The notes under the pieces were generated by a model. It had not been told where the DNA came from. It worked only from the letters and a program-made list of their open reading frames with translations, and searched no databases. Shown one piece after another: positions 33,543-41,667 of a stretch of 64,000 nt of DNA (within the stretch, counting starts at the first letter, position 1; every line of letters begins with the position of its first letter). Where the stretch lies: positions 159,831 through 223,830 of the forward strand of contig DYBQ01000001.1 in assembly GCA_019418545.1 (NCBI GenBank), read 5' to 3'. The position numbers were made by a program, and so were the translations under genes. This DNA comes from Clostridiales bacterium. Its GTDB lineage: Bacteria > Bacillota > Clostridia > Oscillospirales > Acutalibacteraceae.

Positions 33543-34469
33543 TTATGCTTCGAGAAGTGCTTTGGCCTGTTTAGCAACCGCATCGCGGATGTCAGCAGGA
33601 ACCTTCAGCATCTCCAGAGCATCGTTGAGATTAGTGTTTCCCTTGGTCGAACGAACAAGGTTGACGACGCAGTCAACAGTGCTTTTAAGTGCGCCCCGCT
33701 GTTCGCCTTTCAGCTCGCCTTTGCGCTCGCTGTCAGACAACATGTTGCCGATAAGGTCTTTCATATTTGTTGGCCCCCTAGTGTCGATTTCATACGCAAC
33801 ATCGAGAAACCGATTATTATTGGTAAAAGCTGCCATGAGTTGCAAAACCTCGGCAGGATATTTCACCGGTTGTGCAGATGCTTGATATTCTTCTTTGGTC
33901 CGGACTTGATGCAGATAATCGACGACATGACGAAAATCACTTTTGAAAAGCTTTCGCGTATCATCGTCGAGAAATGCAATCTCGAACACTTTGATGTGAT
34001 AATCATTGACAAAGGATTTGAGTTCTTCGGGAATGTCTTCGATACATTCCAGCAAACTCGTTGGCTTTGCCCAATGTGTTGTACCGAAGTATAGGACAAA
34101 GGAAAGACATGGATATGTTTTCTCTTCTTTGAGTTCTTTGTTCTTGCTCCGGTGATGGTTGACCTGCTCCTTGTAGCTTGCGCCATCGTAGGCTAAAACG
34201 CGAAGTGGCATGTCTTTGTCCTGTAAAATCTGGTTTTCCAGACCTACAAGAGCAATCTTAGTATTGCCCTTTGTCCAAATTTTAACCACATCGCGTTCCT
34301 GCTCGCGGGTCTTACCGTGAAGCGTAAGCACAGAGCGGGCTTCGGTAGAAACGAGGTCTTTCGGGTCGATGACTTCTTTTCCGTGGAATACAAGCACGTT
34401 CACAACATCGGCGAAAACATCTGCATAGTTCAGCAGGTGCTTCTCGGTGCTGTCCTTTTCGTTAGGCAT
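33543..34469 (-). CDS. Rpn/PDDEXK-type nuclease-transposase family protein
   Basis: A 308-residue protein with GGGAGG upstream of the start. It follows the pattern of the Clostridial Rpn-like family: an N-terminal LNYADVFADVVNVL helix, RDVVKIWTKGNTKIALVGLENQ (the PD-D/E-x-K core region with Glu-Asn-Gln), DMPLRVLAYDGASYKEQ, and a C-terminal helical part with a charged GELKGEQRGALKS segment. Rpn proteins promote RecA-independent recombination in E. coli; in Firmicutes many act as domesticated or phage-linked nucleases. It is monocistronic with a strong promoter and a terminator. Confidence 0.82.
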   Translation of the reverse strand: MPNEKDSTEKHLLNYADVFADVVNVLVFHGKEVIDPKDLVSTEARSVLTLHGKTREQERDVVKIWTKGNTKIALVGLENQILQDKDMPLRVLAYDGASYKEQVNHHRSKNKELKEEKTYPCLSFVLYFGTTHWAKPTSLLECIEDIPEELKSFVNDYHIKVFEIAFLDDDTRKLFKSDFRHVVDYLHQVRTKEEYQASAQPVKYPAEVLQLMAAFTNNNRFLDVAYEIDTRGPTNMKDLIGNMLSDSERKGELKGEQRGALKSTVDCVVNLVRSTKGNTNLNDALEMLKVPADIRDAVAKQAKALLEA

Positions 34470-34488
34470 TACTTCCTCCCTTCTTTCT

Positions 34489-34517
34489 ATTATACTCTTT
34501 TCGCAACAGAGTACAAC
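34489..34517 (-). promoter_or_regulatory. Promoter of the Rpn-type gene
   Basis: The -35 TTGTAC (34512-34517) and -10 TATAAT (34489-34494) are 17 bases apart, 20 bases before the start codon. Confidence 0.75.
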
Positions 34518-34585
34518 AGAAAAATTTATTTATAAGCGCATAAAAAGTCTCTTTTGGCAAAGATTTCCTATGCGATTATACAAAA

Positions 34586-35101
34586 TTATCTCCTCGCTTT
34601 ATACGCCGCGAAGGCAAGCAAAACAGCGACCATAAAACTGACCTTGCAGACGCAAGACAGGATTATCTCGAACTCGTGCAAAAACGCCTCGTGTGCTTCC
34701 AGCACACCAGTTGCCTCCAAAAACATGGTTATTGGAGACATACCGACGATTTCGATGACAAAGCCAACAGCGCAAATCATGATTGCTACGAATGCGATTC
34801 TGGTGAGAACGGACGAAACAGCAGATGACTTTGGAGGTTTTGCAAAACGCTCAGCTATCGCGCGGTCATCGCACAGTTTGCTGTATATGACGGATGCAAC
34901 GGTAGCAATGGTGGAAAATATCAAGATGTTCCCGCAAAGAGAAATAATACCGTGAACCGTCACCATGACTGCATTCGTGTCAGGAACAAAAAGACCGGCA
35001 ATGCGATAAGCAATGGCAAAAGCAACCATGAGAGTTGCAGATGCAGCGGTTCCGAAAAGAGATACAGTGATGGGCTTGTCAATAGGAATGTCTTTACGCA
35101 T
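34586..35101 (-). CDS. Four-segment membrane protein, unknown
   Basis: A 171-residue protein. The start at 35101 has AAAGGAGG upstream. Four hydrophobic segments are spread over its length (SATLMVAFAIAYRIAGLF, GIISLCGNILIFSTIATVASVIY, TRIAFVAIMICAVGFVIEIVG, VCKVSFMVAVLLAFAAY). There are no catalytic residues or known family marks. It is third after the leader at 36031-36171. Confidence 0.75.
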   Translation of the reverse strand: MRKDIPIDKPITVSLFGTAASATLMVAFAIAYRIAGLFVPDTNAVMVTVHGIISLCGNILIFSTIATVASVIYSKLCDDRAIAERFAKPPKSSAVSSVLTRIAFVAIMICAVGFVIEIVGMSPITMFLEATGVLEAHEAFLHEFEIILSCVCKVSFMVAVLLAFAAYKARR

Positions 35102-35200
35102 AATGTGGCTCCTCCTTTGAGCCTGAAAAATTGAGTGTGTAATGTGACGAACTATACAAAGCACAAAAGCGCTATGTAACGAAGCTTGGCCGAAGCCTTC

Positions 35201-35524
35201 TTAGCCAACAGCCCCGTAGGATGCGACGCCGGCCATCAGATATCCGTTCTTGTTACCGACCAGAGCGGTCGCCGCTTTCTCAGCAAAGCCGATATAAGCA
35301 TTCATAACGGAACTATCCGAAAGGCGGTATGCATCCAAAGATACAGGCGCAGTGATAAGAAGGTTGTTGAACATGTCGGTGTGCGGTGCCCAGCCGTTCA
35401 AGGAACAGAGTTTCTCAGCTTTTTCCTTGTCTGCTGGTGCGGGGACAACTGCCTTCAAAACGAGATTCACCTTCCCGTCAACAACGGGAATACTGCGGCA
35501 TTGACCGCCTAATACCTTGAGCAT
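35201..35524 (-). CDS. Unknown 107-residue protein
   Basis: The start at 35524 has AAGGAGG 9 bases upstream. It begins MLKVLGGQCRSIPVVDGKVNLVLKAVVPAPADKE and ends with a Gly/Ala-rich, mildly hydrophobic stretch. No domain is recognised. It lies 20 bases after the preceding gene, in the same operon. Confidence 0.7.
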   Translation of the reverse strand: MLKVLGGQCRSIPVVDGKVNLVLKAVVPAPADKEKAEKLCSLNGWAPHTDMFNNLLITAPVSLDAYRLSDSSVMNAYIGFAEKAATALVGNKNGYLMAGVASYGAVG

Positions 35525-35544
35525 CTTTTTAATCCTCCTTGCGT

Positions 35545-36000
35545 TTAGTCCTCGGTGAGAGAAACGCCGAAAACTGCGTAGAAATTGTGATAGCTTCCAA
35601 AAGCGTTCTTTTGCCATTCCCCGACAACATACAGCGGGTTTTCCTCGATATCGCGGACGCAATCATCAAGAGTGTAAGCGACAGCGATGTTCTCGGGACG
35701 GTTTTCCTTGTCCTCTTTGAAGAGTTTGTCGGCTGCGACTTTGGCGGCTTCGAGCGTAGGATAAACTTTGTCGCAGCTGCCGACGCGGTCAAACTCGCCA
35801 TCGTCCTCATTCGAGTAGTACGATAGGATGATAAAGAGTTCTTTTGGGTCCGGATTCTTCAAGGTAGACAGCGCATCCGTTGCACCGGCAGCATAACCAT
35901 AGCAGTAGGCTGCATTGTAGCATTCCTGGTCTTCATAGCTGTTTGCTTCACGCTCTTTGTCTTCGATAGCTTTGCGGACAAGTATTTCATTGTTGTTCAT
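35545..36000 (-). CDS. Unknown acidic 151-residue protein
   Basis: TTGGAGG lies upstream of the start, and it is the first gene after leader copy C. It is acidic and Tyr-rich (YNAAYCYGYAAGATDAL, FIILSYYSNEDDGEFDRVG), and the middle LEAAKVAADKLFKEDKE is helical. It has the look of small accessory phage proteins. The function is not recognised. Confidence 0.75.
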   Translation of the reverse strand: MNNNEILVRKAIEDKEREANSYEDQECYNAAYCYGYAAGATDALSTLKNPDPKELFIILSYYSNEDDGEFDRVGSCDKVYPTLEAAKVAADKLFKEDKENRPENIAVAYTLDDCVRDIEENPLYVVGEWQKNAFGSYHNFYAVFGVSLTED

Positions 36001-36030
36001 AATGCACCTCCAAGTGCTTGTTTTTCTGTA

Positions 36031-36171
36031 AACAAAAAAGGCAGACCTACCACGAATGGTAAGTCTGCCTTAGTGAATACAGAATTGTGAATTGTACGAA
36101 CGCGAATAGCGCCTTTGTAGATGGTATCTATCGTACAATCTCAATTCTATGCGGTTCGCAAGTGGTGTCAA
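36031..36171 (-). promoter_or_regulatory. Promoter plus repeated leader RNA, copy C
   Basis: The -35 TTGACA (36166-36171) and -10 TAGAAT (36144-36149) flank TGCGAACCGCA. The outer stem's 5' arm is 36131-36139, the inner stem is GCG/CGC, and the terminator hairpin is 36031-36071. Nearly identical over about 140 bases to copy D at 38910-39051. Confidence 0.88.
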
Positions 36172-36211
36172 TAAAAATACCGACTACTTTTCAGTGGTTG
36201 GTATAATGCTA

Positions 36212-36970
36212 TTAGCCCTTGTATCCGCTGGAAACCTTCTTAGCAAGGTATACCTGACCCTTAGGGGTAATCAGTGTCTTGCGTGCGGTATGGGATGCTT
36301 TGCCGATGTAGTACACCGTTTCCTTGACCTCAAAAATCCCCTGCTGGATGTACTTCTGGTAGGCGATATTCGAGGCGTCAATGTACTTCTCTTTACGCAG
36401 CCAAGCCATCAGGCGATTTCGACCGATGTTGATGTGGTCGTTGGCAAGGCATTTCGCAAACTCGCCAAAGTCCACGCTGTTGACTGAGGCGCTGACAGCG
36501 CGGTGGAAGTCAACGCTTTCCTGCTGGACACCGATGACCTTGTCCTGATTCTTGACGGCTTCCAGAGAAGTCACAAGCAAAGCTTTGGTTTTAGCATCCG
36601 TATTAGGGAGCCACTGGTCCACAAAAACAACAGGGTCGTTCACATATCCGCCGGTCTGACGAATAGTTGGCAGCAGTTCATCGAAAACCCACGTCTCGAA
36701 CTGTTCAGCCTCAGGCTTATTGGAGCGGCAGATGAGTCGGTATACATTTCCTTCCGAGATAAACTTGACAATGCGGGGAATGCCGCCAACCTCAACGCGG
36801 CCGGACTTGATTCCGTCCTGACGGCAGTGGATGTTCAGCTCGCGGGTTATGTTCGTATACCCCAATGCCTTGCAGACATCCACGGCACAGAAATAAAACT
36901 TGTTGTTCTCCTCGATAATACGGAGTTCGCCAAACACTTCAGACAGGAAAATCTCAGGTACGCGGTTCAT
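36212..36970 (-). CDS. BRO-N/KilAC-type phage antirepressor
   Basis: A 252-residue protein with AAAGGAG upstream of the start. The N-terminal BRO domain (residues 1-105) reads VFGELRIIEENNKFYFCAVDVCKALGYTN...ISEGNVYRLICRSNKPEAEQFETWVFDELLPTIRQTGGY. The C-terminal KilAC-like part includes FAKCLANDHINIGRNRLMAWLRKEKYI and TARKTLITPKGQVYLAKKV. Such proteins relieve phage repressors and bind DNA. Its presence supports a phage or phage-plasmid ancestry for this region. Confidence 0.9.
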   Translation of the reverse strand: MNRVPEIFLSEVFGELRIIEENNKFYFCAVDVCKALGYTNITRELNIHCRQDGIKSGRVEVGGIPRIVKFISEGNVYRLICRSNKPEAEQFETWVFDELLPTIRQTGGYVNDPVVFVDQWLPNTDAKTKALLVTSLEAVKNQDKVIGVQQESVDFHRAVSASVNSVDFGEFAKCLANDHINIGRNRLMAWLRKEKYIDASNIAYQKYIQQGIFEVKETVYYIGKASHTARKTLITPKGQVYLAKKVSSGYKG

Positions 36971-36985
36971 ATATAAACACTCCTT

Positions 36986-37020
36986 TAAAATTTGAGTGGG
37001 GTAACAAACCGTTACCCCAC
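36986..37020 (-). terminator. Hairpin between the zinc-ribbon and antirepressor genes
   Basis: A perfect 10-base stem (GTGGGGTAAC) with a 5-base loop is followed on the minus strand by TCAAATTTT. It sits directly upstream of the antirepressor ribosome binding site, so it may attenuate that gene. Confidence 0.6.
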
Positions 37021-37081
37021 CCTGATATTTTTACGATGATACGAGCGAATGGTTTTTAAAAAGTTTTCGCGAAAACGCTTT

Positions 37082-37288
37082 TTATACGTTGATTGCGGCT
37101 ACTTCTTCGCCGCACTTGGAGCATGTGAACAAATCCTCGGCATCAGGTGCATGGGTTACTTTATCGCAGTCAGATTTGGCTTCGATAAAGTCGCCGTCTT
37201 CGTCCACCAGCCAAGTTTGGGTTACATGCGCGGTTGCGATGAATGTAGTGTTGCCGCATTTAGGGCAAGGACCGATTTTGATAGCCAT
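37082..37288 (-). CDS. Small zinc-ribbon protein
   Basis: A 68-residue protein with GGGAGG upstream. Two Cys pairs, PCPKCGN at the N-terminus and TCSKCGEE near the C-terminus, form a zinc ribbon around an acidic middle. It begins 3 bases after the stop of the preceding gene. Such proteins are common on phages. The partner is unknown. Confidence 0.8.
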   Translation of the reverse strand: MAIKIGPCPKCGNTTFIATAHVTQTWLVDEDGDFIEAKSDCDKVTHAPDAEDLFTCSKCGEEVAAINV

Positions 37289-37291
37289 AGG

Positions 37292-38308
37292 TCAAGCCTC
37301 CCTCTTCCAGAAAATCTTGTCGCCACGGAACGCAGCGATTTCTTTTACGAAAGTGAATGGGAACATTCCGTCTTTACACTCGATGTTTATCCCGTTGTCT
37401 TTCAGGAACTCATAATATCCTTCAAAAGAATCAGGATACTTGAAACCAGCCTCAGGAAGAATCGCTTCATCGAGATTAGCCCCCGTATAGCCGAAGAACT
37501 TGGAATCAAAACTACCGACAAACTGCTTTCCATCGATATCCAAGGTTACTTTTACCTGACCGGACTTGGGAACTGAATCGTGAAACAGTTTTGCCTGAAT
37601 CAAATCCTCGCTTGGCGTTTTTTTGTATTCGGCAAGTTTCTGTTCTTTGTATCTTTCGATGGAGACCTGTCGGCGAATGTGCTTTAAGCTCCACTCATGT
37701 TCTTCAAGCATCTTCTCTACATACTCTTTCGCCCACTCACTCTGATTGGCGAGAAACAGTACAATGGCATCGCTGGAAGAGATAGGATTTGCCGTAAAGG
37801 AAATGTTGTTAAACATATGGTGTTTTTTGCCAAAGACAAATTCATATTTGGCTTCGGCTGTGCCCGTTTCTTTGATATCTGTGTCCACGTAGCAATCCGT
37901 AAATGTTTTGCGGATATAGTTCTCCACTTCATCGTGCATCTGATTCGCAACATCCTCATAGGACATGGATTCGATGCCGAAGCGTTCGTTGAAGAAGTTC
38001 TTCAAGTCGCAATAGATTTTCCCATTGGTCACAAATGCGACGAAGGTGTACTCTCCAAAAGAGAAAAAATCATTCCGCAAGCATCCGTTCGATACGATTG
38101 CTTTTCGCGCATAAATCGCATCAACACAGTTTTTCCCTTCGGCAACTTTTACGCGGATAAAGTTGTAAAAGAGTTTGTTATCTTTTTTTAAAACACCCGC
38201 GTAACTTTTGATGCCTCTGTCTCCAATAAAGGCATCCATTTCCTTTCGTGTAAGAACCTTATTGGGGTTAAACGCTTCATCTTCTGCAACAAAAAAATTA
38301 GTATTCAT
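37292..38308 (-). CDS. Unknown 338-residue protein
   Basis: The start at 38308 (MNTNFFVAEDEAF) is preferred because AAAGGAG is 7 bases away; the ATG two codons earlier is too close. It is soluble, rich in Phe/Lys/Asp, with a central IRKTFTDCYVDTDIKETG segment and a DIDGKQFVGSFDSKFFGYTGA motif in the last third. No family is recognised. Confidence 0.8.
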   Translation of the reverse strand: MNTNFFVAEDEAFNPNKVLTRKEMDAFIGDRGIKSYAGVLKKDNKLFYNFIRVKVAEGKNCVDAIYARKAIVSNGCLRNDFFSFGEYTFVAFVTNGKIYCDLKNFFNERFGIESMSYEDVANQMHDEVENYIRKTFTDCYVDTDIKETGTAEAKYEFVFGKKHHMFNNISFTANPISSSDAIVLFLANQSEWAKEYVEKMLEEHEWSLKHIRRQVSIERYKEQKLAEYKKTPSEDLIQAKLFHDSVPKSGQVKVTLDIDGKQFVGSFDSKFFGYTGANLDEAILPEAGFKYPDSFEGYYEFLKDNGINIECKDGMFPFTFVKEIAAFRGDKIFWKREA

Positions 38309-38342
38309 TTTCATTCTCCTTTTTTGACGCACAGGTCAAGAA

Positions 38343-38882
38343 TCATTTGTCGGAAAACAGCACAGGGATGACGATGTACTGTTCGGGATGCGCGATGACA
38401 TCGTTCAGTTCGGTATCGTCCGGATAGCACTTCCATTCGATGCCGTTATAGAACAGCTCGCACGCTTCGGAACAGGGGTGGTTGGAAAGGATGTCGGTAG
38501 CGCACGAAAGGTTGTACGCCTCCGTGGAACCCATCGGGATAGTGCAGAAACACTTCTCCAACGAACTCTGAATGCTGATGCCGTCCTTGTCCCACTTCTT
38601 CAGAGCGTATCTGGCGGTTTCAAGAGCCGCGTGCAGTGCTCGTCTCTTCATGTCTTCTGCAAAAGAAATGAGCTCGCTTGCTTCTCGATAACCGAGGATG
38701 ATATCGAACACATCCACGGGCGTCGGAACGGTTTCAGTCGGGCTCATCCCGTTCGCATCGTCCTCAATGCAGATTATCTTTCCGTACAGGGTCGCCAGAA
38801 GTTCGGTCTCGCCATGGCTTTCCGAAAGAGAACCTTTAACGAGGCTGGCATCGGTCTTGATTAAGCAGTTGAAACTATACAT
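38343..38882 (-). CDS. Unknown 179-residue protein
   Basis: The start at 38882 has AAAGGA upstream. It is acidic, with VFDIILGYREASELISFAEDMKRRALHAALETARYALKK forming long helices and a C-terminal YNGIEWKCYPDDTELNDVIAHPEQYIVIPVLF. The segment FYNGI(E/D)W also occurs in the product of 46338-46853. First gene after leader copy D. Confidence 0.78.
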   Translation of the reverse strand: MYSFNCLIKTDASLVKGSLSESHGETELLATLYGKIICIEDDANGMSPTETVPTPVDVFDIILGYREASELISFAEDMKRRALHAALETARYALKKWDKDGISIQSSLEKCFCTIPMGSTEAYNLSCATDILSNHPCSEACELFYNGIEWKCYPDDTELNDVIAHPEQYIVIPVLFSDK

Positions 38883-38909
38883 ACTATTTCTTCCTTTCAA
38901 AGTGTCTGC

Positions 38910-39051
38910 AAACAAAAAAGGCAGACCTACCACGAATGGTAAGTCTGCCTGAGTGAATGCAGAATTGTGAATTGTACGAACGCGAATAGCGCCTTAGTAG
39001 ATGGTATCTATCGTACAATTTCAATTCTATGCGGTTCGCAAGGAACGTCAA
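38910..39051 (-). promoter_or_regulatory. Promoter plus repeated leader RNA, copy D
   Basis: The -35 TTGACG (39046-39051) and -10 TAGAAT (39024-39029) have the shared spacer. The 5' stem arm is 39011-39019, and the terminator hairpin occupies 38910-38950 with T6GTTT. It differs from copy C at only a handful of positions. Confidence 0.88.
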
Positions 39052-39052
39052 C

Positions 39053-39097
39053 AAAAAAAGGCTGCTGCACAAGGAAAAATCCAAGTGCAGCAGCCTC
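39053..39097 (-). terminator. Strong intrinsic terminator
   Basis: On the minus strand GGCTGCTGCAC pairs with GTGCAGCAGCC, followed by T7G, right after the gene remnant at 39105-39278. Confidence 0.85.
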
Positions 39098-39104
39098 TTT
39101 GCCC

Positions 39105-39278
39105 TTATTCCACCTCCATTTCATCCCCCTGCAGTTCGAATGCTTCCGTGACGGAAACATCGCAACCGCACAGGCACGAAACGGCGAGAATATGAGCGCC
39201 CAGGGCTTCGTACCAGCTACGAGAGCGGGCAAGAACCCCTTCGTCAGGACGGGCACAGGATACTCTATCAACGGACCA
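39105..39278 (-). pseudogene. Gene remnant lacking its start
   Basis: A 57-codon open stretch with no start codon or ribosome binding site ends in a convincing C-terminus (DEGVLARSRSWYEALGAHILAVSCLCGCDVSV then an acidic tail) followed by a good terminator. Upstream is a complete promoter and leader (copy E) that now drives nothing else. It appears to be the 3' end of a deleted accessory gene. Confidence 0.55.
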
Positions 39279-39373
39279 TTAGATTTTCATCGAGGTGTTT
39301 CTACTACGCGAGAAACTGGCGTGTCAGGAAGAAATTCTTGACAAGTGATACCAAAATTTATAATTCACATGTG

Positions 39374-39512
39374 CAAACAAAAAGCAGGCCACCTGAAAAG
39401 GAAGTCTGCTTTAAGCGAATACAGAATTGTAAATTGTACAAACGCAAATAGCGCTTCATAAATGGTATCTATCGTACAATCTTTATTCTACGCCGGCCGC
39501 AAGCAATGTCAA
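39374..39512 (-). promoter_or_regulatory. Promoter plus repeated leader RNA, copy E
   Basis: The -35 TTGACA (39507-39512) and -10 TAGAAT (39485-39490) are intact, but the spacer has drifted to TTGCGGCCGGCG. The leader (39374-39480) keeps the ACGATAGATAC core. A C-to-T change in the 3' arm of the outer stem keeps a G-U pair. It serves only the remnant at 39105-39278. Confidence 0.8.
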
Positions 39513-39581
39513 CGCCGGAAATGTAATTTGGTAAAAAATCGAAATCTTTATTGTTCGTGCTGCAAACTTTTCCAGCGTCAA

Positions 39582-39616
39582 CAAAAAATCCCGCCCACCA
39601 AACGGTGGACGGGAAA
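39582..39616 (-). terminator. Operon-end terminator
   Basis: On the minus strand TCCCGTCCACC pairs with GGTGGGCGGGA, followed by TTTTTTG, after the stop at 39621. It closes the seven-gene operon that starts at 42910. Confidence 0.85.
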
Positions 39617-39620
39617 AGCG

Positions 39621-39890
39621 TCAATGCTTCTTATCAGCTGTGCAGCTGTTCCAGAAAGCATCGTCAAGCTGCGTACGGGTCAGGATATAGCAGGTGTCGC
39701 GGTCGGCTTTGTCGGTCAAGACATAGCCGGTTTCGGTCTTCTGAACCTCGACATCCTTGTCATCCTTCTTGATGATGCTGCGGAAAAACTCGGAAGCGGT
39801 ATCCGTTTCAGAACTGAGCAGGACACTGCCGAGAAATTCCTTTTCCTCTCCGCGAATACGGGTCGCGGTAAAAATGCTTTTATCGGTCAT
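39621..39890 (-). CDS. Small unknown protein
   Basis: An 89-residue protein with AAAAGGA upstream. It is charged, with TDTASEFFRSIIKKDDKDVEV and a final DRDTCYILTRTQLDDAFWNSC. No known domain. Last gene of the operon. Confidence 0.72.
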   Translation of the reverse strand: MTDKSIFTATRIRGEEKEFLGSVLLSSETDTASEFFRSIIKKDDKDVEVQKTETGYVLTDKADRDTCYILTRTQLDDAFWNSCTADKKH

Positions 39891-39903
39891 GATAGTTTTC
39901 CTT

Positions 39904-40221
39904 TTAGAATTGCGATACTTTTATCGGCAAGCGAAGTTTGGGAGCCGTGTTGCCAAGGATATTCTCCCAAAATGCTTTCCTTTCCTCATACTGATATCCA
40001 GCCTCAACCAGAAACGGCTTGAGTTCTCTTACAGCTTCCGGGTCGTTAGCAATCGAAAATGTGGTATAGTCCTTGTCGTCGATATACCACCCGGCAGGAA
40101 GGTTTTCGGGGTCTTCTTTGCTTGCTTCATGGTAAATAACGACGCCGCCGTTCATTTCTTGGAGGATGCCAAGCGCAATGCTCGTTTCAAGGATTTCGCG
40201 AGCAAAAAGCTCATTCAGCAT
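39904..40221 (-). CDS. Unknown 105-residue protein
   Basis: The start at 40221 has AGAAGG upstream and lies inside the end of the Lar-like gene (11-base overlap), so translation is coupled. It has an N-terminal helix (MLNELFAREILETSIALGILQE) and a mixed C-terminal part ending in KLRLPIKVSQF. No family is recognised. Confidence 0.72.
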   Translation of the reverse strand: MLNELFAREILETSIALGILQEMNGGVVIYHEASKEDPENLPAGWYIDDKDYTTFSIANDPEAVRELKPFLVEAGYQYEERKAFWENILGNTAPKLRLPIKVSQF

Positions 40222-40417
40222 CGTCAAGCACCTTCTTTCCCTTTGCATCGAAGCGCGTGTCCCACTGAGTAATTTGGTCGTCTCCGGTAATGCCACGGAG
40301 GCTCAGCAAGCAGCTGTTTTGCGGATGACACCAGATAGTGCTGGGTGCTTCGTTTTCAAGGAAGGCACCACAAAACGGGCAAGGCTTTTTAGGACTGATT
40401 TTGTTAAGTCGCAGCAT
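40211..40417 (-). CDS. Lar-like zinc-finger protein
   Basis: A 68-residue protein. The start at 40417 is chosen because GAGGAGG is 7 bases upstream; an ATG two codons earlier sits inside it. PCPFCGAFLENEAPSTIWCHPQNSC resembles the short Lar-type restriction-alleviation proteins of phages (opening PCPFCG, then a spaced Cys pair). Lar modulates type I restriction in Rac prophage. Here only the fold is supported, not the activity. Confidence 0.68.
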   Translation of the reverse strand: MLRLNKISPKKPCPFCGAFLENEAPSTIWCHPQNSCLLSLRGITGDDQITQWDTRFDAKGKKVLDDAE

Positions 40418-40419
40418 GC

Positions 40420-40596
40420 TCATACCTCCTCGTAGTCGATGTCGAACAACTCGAACACCCCAATGACCTGAATGGCGTAGCAATCCGCGACCATGATACG
40501 GTCACCGCCATCGATGTCGTAAGGAACATCGCGCTTGTCCAGTAACCGGCATGCACGGTCGAATTCTTCAGTGTCTTTAATGTAAAAACGAGTCAT
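40420..40596 (-). CDS. Small acidic unknown protein
   Basis: A 58-residue protein. The start at 40596 has AAGGAG upstream. Its alpha/beta character (MTRFYIKDTEEFDRACRLL, YDIDGGDRIMVADCYAIQVIG) is like a single ferredoxin-type half-fold. The stop lies next to the start of the following gene. The function is unknown. Confidence 0.7.
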   Translation of the reverse strand: MTRFYIKDTEEFDRACRLLDKRDVPYDIDGGDRIMVADCYAIQVIGVFELFDIDYEEV

Positions 40597-40638
40597 GATT
40601 TGCACTCCTTATTTGTTTTTTATGCGTAAAATTGCGAT

Positions 40639-41442
40639 TTAGGCGGGGCTGTCGGCTTTCTCGGCAGGCCCGAGGTACTCGAACTCTGCAAGGTCATCAA
40701 GAGACCGCTGATTTTTCAAGCAACAATCGTGAAGAAGGCCAACGATAGCGGTTCGCGTATTAGACGGCATTGCACAATGCTCAACCGAGAAACATACGTT
40801 GATGCTATCCTCAAAGCCTGTACCGTCCGAACCATCGCTGGTCTTTTTGAAGGTTGCTTTATAGGAGCCGATATGAGATGCGCGGCTCCCCTTGTCCACA
40901 GCCTCTGACAAAAGAGAATCGAGTTCCTCGCAGCGTTCCTGAGCGATGTAATACTCGCTCATCTTGATGGGTTGCACATAATCGGGCAATTTTCCGGAGT
41001 TGTGATGCGCAGCCGGGGTGGAATAATACCCGTAAACATTACCGCAGCCGTCATCCCACATGGCAATTTGGCATTTCCCGCAATACGGAAAATCCATGAA
41101 CCACCATTTGCTCGCCGTCAGAGAATAGGGGTCGATATGCGATGTAACTTCTTCGTGCCAGCGCTTATTCATGGGCGAGTTCTTCTTGAACACGCATAAC
41201 CCACTCTCCGACTTTTCCTTCATGAGCTGTGCGCCAAACCATTCTTCGTCATTCGGCGGAAGTTTCACGGTAAGGCGCATGTTCGTGGAAAAGCTGTAAT
41301 CGAAGTCCTTGTTACGCGATACGAAGTATTTGTCGATGAACGAGGATGCGAACCCGACAAATTTGTCCAGCTCGTTCTTTTGTTTGAAGTACTTGCGGTA
41401 CATCTCAGAGTCGGGTTTCACCAAAAATGCTATCTCAGTCAT
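40639..41442 (-). CDS. Unknown 267-residue protein
   Basis: GAGGATG lies upstream of the start. It is soluble and aromatic-rich, with WWFMDFPYCGKCQIAMWDDGCGNVYGYYSTPAAHH including a CGKC pair and nearby His that might bind metal. A second half carries CCLKNQRSLDDLAEFEYLG. Not recognised. Part of the operon driven by leader F. Confidence 0.78.
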   Translation of the reverse strand: MTEIAFLVKPDSEMYRKYFKQKNELDKFVGFASSFIDKYFVSRNKDFDYSFSTNMRLTVKLPPNDEEWFGAQLMKEKSESGLCVFKKNSPMNKRWHEEVTSHIDPYSLTASKWWFMDFPYCGKCQIAMWDDGCGNVYGYYSTPAAHHNSGKLPDYVQPIKMSEYYIAQERCEELDSLLSEAVDKGSRASHIGSYKATFKKTSDGSDGTGFEDSINVCFSVEHCAMPSNTRTAIVGLLHDCCLKNQRSLDDLAEFEYLGPAEKADSPA

Positions 41443-41454
41443 AGTTCAACATCC

Positions 41455-41655
41455 TCACTCATCCATCGGGATGGCATCCGTCACCTTATAGTGGCCGTTT
41501 CGCATGGAATAGCCAATGCTACTGGCAACATCAGCGCTCATGTTTGCATCACCGCTATTCAACGCCTGACTTACCTTTTCGATGGCATCATCATGGTTCT
41601 CGGCGTCGATGCAAACAGTGATGGAAACAGAAATGACAACATTGTAGGTATTCAT
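41455..41655 (-). CDS. Small unknown protein
   Basis: A 66-residue protein with AAGGAG upstream. It begins with alternating hydrophobic residues (YNVVISVSITVCIDA), then a helix (DDAIEKVSQALNSGD). The strand-then-helix pattern resembles small phage accessory proteins. The function is unknown. Confidence 0.72.
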   Translation of the reverse strand: MNTYNVVISVSITVCIDAENHDDAIEKVSQALNSGDANMSADVASSIGYSMRNGHYKVTDAIPMDE

Positions 41656-41667
41656 GGTAAACTCTCC

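Noticed and set aside
38884..39084. Leader peptide frame starting YDRYH within the repeated leader
   Set aside because: It starts with TTG at the mRNA 5' end without a ribosome binding site, and the stem pairing rather than the frame is conserved between copies.
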